From contig JACQAX010000174.1 in NCBI GenBank assembly GCA_016194795.1, positions 1 to 7,606 on the forward strand: a DNA stretch of 7,606 bases, read 5' to 3'. The notes below the pieces were generated by a model. It was not told where the DNA came from. It saw only the letters and a list, made by a program, of their open reading frames with translations, and searched no databases. Shown piece by piece: positions 1 through 6,187 of this stretch (position 1 is its first letter; each line of letters opens with the position of its first letter). The translations under genes and the position numbers were made by a program. The DNA comes from Deltaproteobacteria bacterium (GTDB lineage: Bacteria > Bdellovibrionota > UBA1018 > UBA923).

Positions 1-2
1 AG

Positions 3-1508
3 GGCAAGGACCTGCTGCCCGGCGAGCGCGAGGCCGACGGCACTCCGAAGGGCCTGCTCTTTTCGTGCGTGCGCTGCCTGCAAGGCGTGGGCGACAGCGT
101 GATCGACGCGGTCAAAGGCGTCGCCTACTTCCTGAAGCTGCTGGCGGTCGAAGCGCCGAAGTTCGTCTGGGACAAGAGCAAACAGGCCTGGCACGCCGCC
201 AGCGACTGGATCGCCCGGCAGTGGGACGACGCGCCCGACCCCGTGAGCGGCGCGGTCGCCGCGAGCGACGCCAACGCCGACGCGCACAGCGGGCTCATCA
301 ACGCGGCCAAGGAGTACTGGCAGGCGTTCAAGGATTTCGTCAAAAGCATCGGCCACAAGATCGACGAGGAATGGCAGGAGTTCAAGTGCCTGCCGGCGAG
401 CCTCCAGAGCCAGATCCTCTGCAAGATGGTGATGGACGTCTTCATGCTCGTCGTGACGCCCGACAAGATCCTCAAGGGCGTCAAATGGGGCAGCCAGCTC
501 ACGGCGGCCATGAGCAAGACGCTCCAGGCCATCCGAGCCAGCAACCTGCTCAAGGAAGGCGCGCTCGCGGCGGGAATAGAGCGAATAGGAGTGGCCATCG
601 CGGCGGGCGCCGAGGTCATGAAGTCGGGCTCGATCCTGCGCCGTTTCGGCGACTCGCGCCTGATGGAGTACGTCAACGCCGCCGGCCAGAAGATCCTGCG
701 CTTCGAGAAGCGCATCAACGGCCAGTGGCTGGCGCGCGAGGTCATGCTCGATGCCGACACGGGCACGATCCTGCGCACGACCGAGCAGGGCGCGGATCTG
801 TTGAAGACGATGGTCGCGCACGCGGCGGGCGAGGCGGGCAAGACGAGCTCGGCCGTCGCGATGATCGACGTCAACTATCTCGGCAAGGTGAACTACTTCA
901 AGGAAAGCGCCATCGCCGGCGACAAGTACCTCAAGGCGGTCTCGAAGGCGATCAAAGGAGCCGTGCGCGAGGACGACCTCATCTTCCGCTACGGCGGCGA
1001 CGAGTTCCTGCTCCAGCTCGAGAAGGTCAGCCCGCAGGAAGCCAAGAACATCATGTCCAAGATCAACAAGGCGGTGGCCGACAGCCCCGAGGCGCGCGAG
1101 ATCTTCAACGCGCAGAGAAAGGTGATGGCCGAACAGTACCGCGCGGTGAACAAGGCGGGATCGCTCGCCGAGCTGGCGCCCGAGTATGCCAAAGACCTGA
1201 GCGACGACGCCCGCAAGCTCGCCGAAGCCGACTTCGGAAAATTCAAGAGCCAGTTCCTCGCCGCGCAGGAGGCCGCCATCAAGGATATGAGCAAGATCCG
1301 CCCGACGGTCTCGGTGGGCGGCACGATGCTCAAGGAAGGCGACGACGTCAGCCAGGTCGTGTCGCGCGCGAGCGAGGAGGTCGGCAAGGTGAAAGGCGCC
1401 TACAAGAAGGCGCTCGGCATGGACGCGAGCAAGTACGGCGGCGGCGCCGGCGACGCCGCGACCTTGGGACCGAAACCCACGATGCCCGAAGTCCGCATGC
1501 CGGAATAG
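3..1508 (+). CDS. GGDEF-domain diguanylate cyclase with inserted helical segment (5' partial)
   Basis: The frame is open from the window edge, so the true start lies upstream; a GTG at 69 is an internal possibility but has no clear ribosome site. Visible length is 501 residues. Numbering from base 3, residues 1-245 are mostly helical and charged, with no clear membrane segment, and match no family I know. A GGDEF domain starts at the DxxTG-like DADTG (residue 250). It has the metal-site Asp in MIDVN (289), the guanine-site Asn (297) and Asp (307), an RxxD inhibitory site (REDD, 322-325), then exactly five residues and GGDEF (331-335). The late strand TVSVGG lies near residue 437. This predicts synthesis of cyclic di-GMP from two GTP with product feedback. 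About 70 Lys/Ala/Glu-rich residues (roughly 361-432) separate the helix after GGDEF from that strand, where usually only a few occur. The FK of DxDxFK and the His of GHxxGD are missing. GGDEF identity is firm, activity is inferred and the N-terminal role is unknown. Confidence 0.85.
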   Translation, partial: GKDLLPGEREADGTPKGLLFSCVRCLQGVGDSVIDAVKGVAYFLKLLAVEAPKFVWDKSKQAWHAASDWIARQWDDAPDPVSGAVAASDANADAHSGLINAAKEYWQAFKDFVKSIGHKIDEEWQEFKCLPASLQSQILCKMVMDVFMLVVTPDKILKGVKWGSQLTAAMSKTLQAIRASNLLKEGALAAGIERIGVAIAAGAEVMKSGSILRRFGDSRLMEYVNAAGQKILRFEKRINGQWLAREVMLDADTGTILRTTEQGADLLKTMVAHAAGEAGKTSSAVAMIDVNYLGKVNYFKESAIAGDKYLKAVSKAIKGAVREDDLIFRYGGDEFLLQLEKVSPQEAKNIMSKINKAVADSPEAREIFNAQRKVMAEQYRAVNKAGSLAELAPEYAKDLSDDARKLAEADFGKFKSQFLAAQEAAIKDMSKIRPTVSVGGTMLKEGDDVSQVVSRASEEVGKVKGAYKKALGMDASKYGGGAGDAATLGPKPTMPEVRMPE

Positions 1509-1511
1509 CGC

Positions 1512-2165
1512 TCAGGCCGGCTTGCCGAGCGGGAGCGTGATCTCGTAGCGATCGTCGATCGTTCCGCCGTGCAGCCGGACGATCACGCCGGCGAGGTAGC
1601 GGCCCGGAAGGCTTTTGTCGACGGGCGGCGGGAACTCGCCCTTGAGCGAGACGCGCGCGACGCCGGCGGCGCGGTCGACCTTGACGGCGATCGAAACGGA
1701 GCTCGCCTCGGCGATGAGCATCGAAAACGCCCGTGCCAGGCGGGCCGTGTCCCACTGCCCCCAGATCGGCTCGTCGGGCAGATCGACCCCGGCAAGCCGG
1801 CTCTCGTTGCGCAGGAGCGCGTTCTTCACGACCGGCCGGAGGTCAGCCAGCTGCCGCTCGAGCTCGGGGTGCCCGCTCTGCAGCACCGAGATCTCATATA
1901 GGTTGTCGGCGAGCAGCACCAGCTTGTCGACTTGCTCGACGAGCATCCTGCAGTTGCGTGCGGTGCGCTCCGGCTGCTCGGCGAGAGTGCCCTTCTCGAG
2001 GCCGAGCTGGAAAATCTGGCCGATCATCTTGAGCGACGTCAGCGGCGTCTTGAAGTCGTGGCGGATCACGCGCAGGGCGCGAAGGCCCACGTTGTCGCCG
2101 TCGTCGGCGCCGCCTGGGCCTTCGGGTTTCGCGGAAGATCCTTCGCAATTCTCGACGTTGTACAT
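1512..2165 (-). CDS. Degenerate histidine-kinase-like protein (DHp H-box, no ATP-binding motifs)
   Basis: A 217-residue soluble protein. Residues 26-97 look like a histidine kinase dimerisation and phosphoacceptor domain: the H-box is RHDFKTPLTSLK with H36 as likely phosphoacceptor, followed by a second helix around 65-95. Residues 105-213 have the outline of a HATPase domain, including a WDTARLARAF helix, an HGGTI motif (199-203) and the closing strand YEITLPL. The nucleotide-binding residues appear lost: the N-box helix reads SMLIAEASS without its Asn, the DxGxG loop is replaced by LKGEFPPP, and the GxGLG loop by LPGRYLAG. It should therefore not phosphorylate itself. Spo0B and ChpT are known phosphotransferases with this kind of architecture, so a phosphotransfer or phosphatase role with the upstream regulator is the favoured inference; a dead pseudokinase is the alternative. 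The ATG at 2165 has no Shine-Dalgarno sequence but sits just below a possible promoter. Confidence 0.82.
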   Translation of the reverse strand: MYNVENCEGSSAKPEGPGGADDGDNVGLRALRVIRHDFKTPLTSLKMIGQIFQLGLEKGTLAEQPERTARNCRMLVEQVDKLVLLADNLYEISVLQSGHPELERQLADLRPVVKNALLRNESRLAGVDLPDEPIWGQWDTARLARAFSMLIAEASSVSIAVKVDRAAGVARVSLKGEFPPPVDKSLPGRYLAGVIVRLHGGTIDDRYEITLPLGKPA

Positions 2166-2200
2166 GGCGCCAAGGTAACGAACTCGCCCGGGCAGGTCAA
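2166..2200 (-). promoter_or_regulatory. Candidate sigma-70-type promoter giving a leaderless transcript
   Basis: On the minus strand TTGACC (2195-2200) is followed by a 17-base spacer and TACCTT (2172-2177), which fits TAnnnT. Only six bases separate this -10 from the ATG at 2165, so transcription would be expected to begin at or within a base or two of the A of the start codon. The start has no Shine-Dalgarno sequence, which agrees with leaderless translation. The 8-base palindrome GCCCGGGC (2186-2193) lies in the spacer and could hold a regulator. Such matches also arise by chance, and read-through from the gene upstream could serve instead. Confidence 0.4.
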
Positions 2201-2218
2201 AACGCTAGGTTCCAATTC

Positions 2219-3820
2219 TCAGCTGGCGGTCTTGTTGCGGAAAAGTTCGGGCTCGATCGTATAGCGCTTGAGCATGCGCAGCAAATTGGCCCGGTCGAGC
2301 CGCAGCACCCTCGCGACCGCCGAGACGTTCCCGCTCTCGCGGCTCAGCGTGGCAATCAGCACCTGGCGGACCAGCCGCTCGTCCATCTCCTTGCGCAGCT
2401 CGCCCAGGCTCTTGTCGTTGAGGCTCGGGAAGCTCAGCACGACGCCCTGGGCCTCGTCGGAGGCGGCGGCCGCTTCAGCGCCCCGCGCCGTCGCCGAAAC
2501 GTGGCTCTGGACGTGAGCCGGCGGCTCGCCCGACTTGGCGTGCAGGTGCTCCTGACGCAGGTGCGAGAGCTCGAGCACCGGGCCCTTCTCCAGAATCACG
2601 GCGCGCTCGACGACGCTCTTCAGCTCGCGGATGTTGCCGGGCCAGCGATAGGTCGCCATCGCGCGCGAGGCGCTCGCCGAAAAGCCGGTGAAGCGCTTGC
2701 CGCGGCTCGCGGAAAGCTGCTTGAGGAAGAAGTTGGCCAGCACCTCGACGTCATCGACGCGCGAGCGCAATGGCGCAACCGATATCGGAAGAGTGTTGAG
2801 CCGGTAATAAAGGTCCTCGCGGAAGGTGCCTTCGCCGACCATCTTCGCGAGATCGCGATTGGTGGCCGCGATGATGTGCGGCCGCACGGAGATGTCGACG
2901 GTGCCGCCGAGGCGGCGGATCACGCGCTCTTGAAGAGCGCGCAGCAGCTTGGCCTGCATCTTGAGCTCCATCTCGCCGATCTCGTCGAGAAAGAGCGTGC
3001 CGCCGTTGGCGAGCTCGAAGAGCCCGAGCTTGCGGCTCACCGCTCCGGTGAACGCGCCCTTCTCGTAGCCGAAGAGCTCGCTCTCGAGCAGGTTGTCGGG
3101 AAACGCGGCGCAGTTGATCGCCACGAAGGGCTTCTCCTTGGCGAAGGCGATCGAGTGCATGTAGCGCGCGACCATCTCCTTGCCCGTGCCGCTCTCGCCC
3201 GTCACGAGCACGACGGGATCGTTCTCGCCGACGAAGCTTTCGGCCAGGGTGCGCGCCATGTCTTTGAGGTTCTTGATGTGCTCCGACTTGCCGACGAGGA
3301 GCTCTCCGTCGCCCCCGGCGGCCTGCGCGACCGTGCGATCGAGGAGCTCGGACTTCACCTCGAGCTGGCTGGCCAGGCGCTTGTTGGCCTCGTCGAGGTT
3401 GGCGAGCAGCTGCGTGTTGGCGCGGCGAAGATCCTCGCGCTCGAGCGCCCGACGCACGACGACGGCGATCTCCTCCATCTCGAAGGGCTTCTCGAGGTAG
3501 TCGAAGGCGCCGCGGTGGAGCGCCTCGATGGCGCATTCCTTCTCGCCGTGGCCGGTGATCATGACGACCGGGCACTCGTTGCCGCGGCGGCGCAGCTCGG
3601 TGACGAGCTGGAAGCCGTCGAGGCCGGGCATCTTGATGTCGGTGACGATGACCATCGGATTCAGCTTCTGCGTCAGCTCGACGGCCTTGTTGCCGTCCTC
3701 GGCGAGCGCGACCGTCCATCCTTCGCGCGTGAAGCGCGCCTGGAGAAGCTTTCGGATCTGCTCCTCGTCGTCGACAATCAGGACCTGCGTCGTGCTGTTG
3801 TTATTGTTGGCGGTCGTCAT
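2219..3820 (-). CDS. NtrC-family sigma-54-dependent response regulator (REC-AAA+-Fis HTH)
   Basis: A full-length 533-residue transcription activator. The receiver domain (about 11-125) has the acidic pair D17/D18, phosphoacceptor D61, T89 and K111. A charged helical linker (127-165) probably forms a coiled coil. The AAA+ domain has Walker A GESGTGKE (208-215), the sigma-54-contacting loop GAFTGA (255-260), Walker B GTLFLDE (274-280), sensor I around N321, arginine-finger region FREDLYYR (333-340) and sensor II WPGNIREL (393-400). A low-complexity Ala/Ser linker (428-468) leads to a Fis-type helix-turn-helix (about 480-522). It should bind enhancer sites and use ATP to open sigma-54 promoters when phosphorylated. 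The start at 3820 is supported by GAGGAG six bases upstream. The kinase gene ends 18 bases before it, so that kinase is the likely partner. The N-terminus has a short Asn run (ANNNNST). Targets are unknown; the DNA-binding genes of this family cannot be assigned a finer name from sequence alone. Confidence 0.97.
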   Translation of the reverse strand: MTTANNNNSTTQVLIVDDEEQIRKLLQARFTREGWTVALAEDGNKAVELTQKLNPMVIVTDIKMPGLDGFQLVTELRRRGNECPVVMITGHGEKECAIEALHRGAFDYLEKPFEMEEIAVVVRRALEREDLRRANTQLLANLDEANKRLASQLEVKSELLDRTVAQAAGGDGELLVGKSEHIKNLKDMARTLAESFVGENDPVVLVTGESGTGKEMVARYMHSIAFAKEKPFVAINCAAFPDNLLESELFGYEKGAFTGAVSRKLGLFELANGGTLFLDEIGEMELKMQAKLLRALQERVIRRLGGTVDISVRPHIIAATNRDLAKMVGEGTFREDLYYRLNTLPISVAPLRSRVDDVEVLANFFLKQLSASRGKRFTGFSASASRAMATYRWPGNIRELKSVVERAVILEKGPVLELSHLRQEHLHAKSGEPPAHVQSHVSATARGAEAAAASDEAQGVVLSFPSLNDKSLGELRKEMDERLVRQVLIATLSRESGNVSAVARVLRLDRANLLRMLKRYTIEPELFRNKTAS

Positions 3821-3838
3821 CCTCGTCTCCTCGTTCGC
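3821..3838 (-). promoter_or_regulatory. Strong Shine-Dalgarno site for the sigma-54 activator
   Basis: The 18-base gap between the kinase stop and the regulator start carries GAGGAG on the minus strand, six bases before the ATG at 3820. This is the clearest ribosome site in the window. It fixes the regulator's start and suggests the regulator is made more abundantly than the kinase from one message. The gap is too short for a promoter or terminator of its own. Confidence 0.7.
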
Positions 3839-5131
3839 TTAATGCTTGCGGTAGTCCACCGGCAGCTTGATCGTGAATGTGGTGCCCCGGTCGGCGCCCG
3901 ATTCGACGAGAATCGAGGCGTTGATCCTGGACAGAATCCCATATGAAATCGAAAGGCCCAGCCCCATCCCCTTGCCGACCTCCTTGGTCGTGAAGAACGG
4001 GTTGAAGATCTTCGCCTTGACCGAGTCGGGGATGCCGCAGCCGTCGTCGGCGAAGCGGATCTCGACGAGGTCGTCGCCTTCGGCGCGCGTCTCGATCGTG
4101 ATGCGGCCCGAGCCCGAGGCCTTGGCCTCGATGGCGTCGCGCGCGTTGGTCGCGAGGTTGATGAAGACCTGCTCGAGCTGGAATGGGTTGCACCACACCT
4201 TGGGCAAGGTGGCGTCGAAGCCGCGCTCCACCTTGATGCCGCGCGCGCTGAGCTGCTTGTCGAGCATGACGAGCGACTCCTCGATCACCGCGTGGACGTC
4301 GACCCAGGCGAAGTCCTCGGTGCTCTTGCGCGTGAAGTTGCGCAGGTGGGAGATGATCTTCTCCATCTTGTCGGCGCCCTGGACCACCTCGCCGAGGCAG
4401 CTGCCGACGTAGGCCGTGTCGCAGCCCTTCGGCGACGAGGCGGCCGACCTCGCCTCCTGGGCGAAGCCCTTGATGGCGGTGAGCGGCTGGTTCAGCTCGT
4501 GCGCGATGCCCGCGGCGAGCTCGCCGAGCGCGGCGAGCTTGCCTGACTGGACGAGCGTCTCCTGCATCGCCTTGAGCTCGGCGTTGGCCTTCTCGAGGTC
4601 GACGTACGCCTCGCGCAGCTCGGTGTGCTTGGTGATGAGGTCGCGCTCCATGTTCTTTTTCTCGCCGACGTCGCGCAGGATGCACATCGCCACGCGCGAG
4701 TCGCCGAGGGCGAGGGTCTTGCTCGAGAGGCTGACGTAGCGCGGATAGCCGTCTTTCGCGCGCAGCACGACGTCCTCGAAGAAGCCGTTGCTCTCGACGT
4801 GCGCCCAGCCCAGCGACTGGCTATGCCCCATGCCCGTCTCGCTCGACAGGAAGAGCTGCTCGGCGCTTTTGCTCACGATCTCCTCGCGCAGGTAGCCCGT
4901 GAGCTCGAGCGCGGCGTTGTTGGCGCTCGTGATCGAGCCGGTATTGAGATCGATGACGAGGATCGCGTCGCTCGCGTTCTCGAAGAGCACCTCGTACGAG
5001 CCGGCGTCGAAGACCAGCGACTTGGGCTCCGGATCGACGCCGCGCGTGCGCACCGCCACTCCGGGCGAGGGCGAGCCCTTGCCGCCGGGCAGGATCTGAA
5101 GGCGTTTTGTCGAGCGTTTCGGTGCCGCCAT
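3839..5131 (-). CDS. Soluble PAS-domain sensor histidine kinase (NtrB/DctB-like)
   Basis: A 430-residue kinase without signal peptide or membrane segments, so it should sense a cytoplasmic cue. After a basic, Pro/Gly-rich N-terminus (1-40) comes one PAS domain (about 41-158), starting YEVLFENASDAILVID and ending ILRDVGEKK. A coiled coil follows (158-195). The HisKA domain has H211 in the H-box HELNQPLTAIKG. The HATPase domain has the N-box NLATNARDAI (N329), G1 DDGCGIP (362-368), F-box NPFFTTK (377-383) and G2 GKGMGLGLSI (386-395), so all catalytic motifs are intact. This H-box type is typical of kinases that pair with NtrC-family regulators, and such a regulator is the next gene, 18 bases downstream. 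The HDOD gene stops 6 bases before the ATG, which suggests translational coupling; a GAGGA lies rather far upstream, inside the HDOD end. The PAS ligand cannot be deduced. Confidence 0.96.
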   Translation of the reverse strand: MAAPKRSTKRLQILPGGKGSPSPGVAVRTRGVDPEPKSLVFDAGSYEVLFENASDAILVIDLNTGSITSANNAALELTGYLREEIVSKSAEQLFLSSETGMGHSQSLGWAHVESNGFFEDVVLRAKDGYPRYVSLSSKTLALGDSRVAMCILRDVGEKKNMERDLITKHTELREAYVDLEKANAELKAMQETLVQSGKLAALGELAAGIAHELNQPLTAIKGFAQEARSAASSPKGCDTAYVGSCLGEVVQGADKMEKIISHLRNFTRKSTEDFAWVDVHAVIEESLVMLDKQLSARGIKVERGFDATLPKVWCNPFQLEQVFINLATNARDAIEAKASGSGRITIETRAEGDDLVEIRFADDGCGIPDSVKAKIFNPFFTTKEVGKGMGLGLSISYGILSRINASILVESGADRGTTFTIKLPVDYRKH

Positions 5132-5137
5132 GTTCGG

Positions 5138-6073
5138 TTAGAGATTCCTCGCGGTCAGGAAAGAGCCGGCCTTCTTCATCTCCTCGAGCGTCTGCGCCTT
5201 GATCTGCTCGAGATCGCCGGTTTTGAGGCCCAGCGACTCGTACATATACGGCTGCAGCCCGCCGTCGGAGCAGTCGCCCGACTGGCCGATCTTCAGATTC
5301 ACCACGAGCGCGTTGGCCAGCGACACGATGTAGATGGCCGGCTTCGTGCCCGGCAGGATGGTGCTCGCGACGCTCACGTCGAAATGGTGGTAGCGGATCG
5401 CGCTGCGGATGACCGACGGCAGCCCCCACTTCGCGGCGATGTACTCGCCGAGGAAGGCATGGTTCGGCACGTCGAGCGCCGACTCGGCCTCGACGAAGCT
5501 GCACTGCTTTTCCTTGGCGTACTTCACCACGTTGAGCATCGTATCCTTGGCGACCTCGTACATGACGATCTTGCCGATGTCGTGGAGCAGCCCGCACGTG
5601 AAGCACTCCTCGGGCTTGGCGTACTTCACCCGCTTGGCGATGACCTCGGCGCAGACGGCGGTGGCGAGCGCGTGGCGCCAGAACTCGAGCATCGGGAACT
5701 CGTCGGTTCCGGCCGTCGGAAAAAGCGAGAAGACGCTCAGGCCCAGCACGAGCTGGGCGAGCGTGTTGAAGCCGAGAAAGGCCAGCGCGCGGCGCACGTC
5801 GGTGACCTCGCCCGGGATCCCGTAATACGGGGAGTTGATGAGCTTGAGGACCTTGGCGGTGAGCACCTGGTCCTTTTTGAGGATCGCGGCGATGTCGCCG
5901 GCGCTGGAGTTGGGGTTGTTGATGAGCTCGTTGACCTTGCTGGCGACGATCGGCAGCGTGGGGATGTCGTTGAGCTTCTCGAGAAGCTGGTTGAAACCCT
6001 TCGGAACGGGGGTGTCAAACACGGGCTGCTTGGTGGGCGGCCTGGCCGCCGGCTTTGACATCGGTTTAGACAT
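5138..6073 (-). CDS. HDOD domain protein (HD-related output domain)
   Basis: A 311-residue soluble protein, first gene of the signalling operon. Residues 1-25 are basic and Pro-rich and begin with a tandem MSKP. The HDOD domain occupies about 26-235. The family-typical beginning LEKLNDIPTLPIVASKV leads into DQVLTAKVLKLINSPYYGIP and the helix RALAFLGFNTLAQLVLG. The HD motif is kept as LLHDIGK (H164, D165), with H133 in WRHALA, H205 in NHAFLG and the pair H229/H230 in YHH, so a metal site is possible. Many HDOD proteins have lost these residues and serve as signalling scaffolds; the GYP motif of HD-GYP phosphodiesterases is absent. The C-terminal tail (about 240-311) is helical. The chosen ATG has GGAGGG nine bases upstream; M5 is a weaker alternative. 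Position before a kinase-regulator pair suggests it tunes that pathway, but its biochemical role is not established from sequence. Confidence 0.93.
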   Translation of the reverse strand: MSKPMSKPAARPPTKQPVFDTPVPKGFNQLLEKLNDIPTLPIVASKVNELINNPNSSAGDIAAILKKDQVLTAKVLKLINSPYYGIPGEVTDVRRALAFLGFNTLAQLVLGLSVFSLFPTAGTDEFPMLEFWRHALATAVCAEVIAKRVKYAKPEECFTCGLLHDIGKIVMYEVAKDTMLNVVKYAKEKQCSFVEAESALDVPNHAFLGEYIAAKWGLPSVIRSAIRYHHFDVSVASTILPGTKPAIYIVSLANALVVNLKIGQSGDCSDGGLQPYMYESLGLKTGDLEQIKAQTLEEMKKAGSFLTARNL

Positions 6074-6135
6074 GAAAGAAATCCCTCCGCTCCATGACCT
6101 GACAACTCCCTATCGGAGCGACCTGTGTCGGCATT

Positions 6136-6159
6136 GACGCGGCAAAGTTTACCCGTTCC
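6136..6159 (-). promoter_or_regulatory. Weak candidate ECF-type promoter for the HDOD-kinase-regulator operon
   Basis: In the 114-base divergent region the minus strand reads GGAAC (6155-6159), fifteen bases, then CGTC (6136-6139). This resembles the GGAAC/CGTN pattern used by extracytoplasmic-function sigma factors, though the spacer is about a base short. It would leave a leader of roughly 55 bases before the HDOD start. No convincing housekeeping promoter was seen on this strand. The match is short and may be chance. Confidence 0.2.
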
Positions 6160-6175
6160 AAGCGTTCCGCGAACG
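6154..6175. repeat. Small inverted and direct repeats in the divergent intergenic region
   Basis: CGTTCCGCGAACG (6163-6175) is an inverted repeat with five-base arms and a three-base centre. A second copy of its left arm, CGTTCC, lies at 6154-6159, nine bases upstream in the same orientation. The group sits between the divergent HDOD and lipoprotein genes and overlaps the possible ECF -35 element, so it could be an operator. The arms are short and chance cannot be excluded. Confidence 0.25.
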
Positions 6176-6187
6176 AGCGAAACTCTT

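Noticed and set aside
65..1540. A 491-codon frame overlapping the GGDEF gene
   Set aside because: It is extremely Arg/Gly-rich with no domain, while the adjacent frame encodes a coherent GGDEF domain.
2501..3946. A 481-codon open frame on the plus strand opposite the sigma-54 activator
   Set aside because: It lies antisense to a protein with every expected REC and AAA+ motif. Long antisense frames are a usual by-product of GC-rich codon use, and the translation shows no domain.
4625..6058. A 477-codon open frame on the plus strand opposite the kinase and HDOD genes
   Set aside because: It spans two well-identified genes and their junction on the other strand, and its Arg/Glu/Ala/Leu-heavy composition is typical of a GC-driven shadow.
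6076..6130. A FliA-type promoter using CCGATAGG on the minus strand
   Set aside because: The only upstream TAAA is 31 bases away, against an expected 15, and the -10 match is partial.
6135..6162. A sigma-54 promoter (minus strand TTGGAACGGG...TTTGCC) before the HDOD gene
   Set aside because: GG and GC elements are present but about four bases too far apart for the fixed -24/-12 spacing, and the -24 box is incomplete.
6134..6162. A housekeeping promoter for the lipoprotein gene starting at TTGACG on the plus strand
   Set aside because: No acceptable -10 element is found 16-18 bases downstream.
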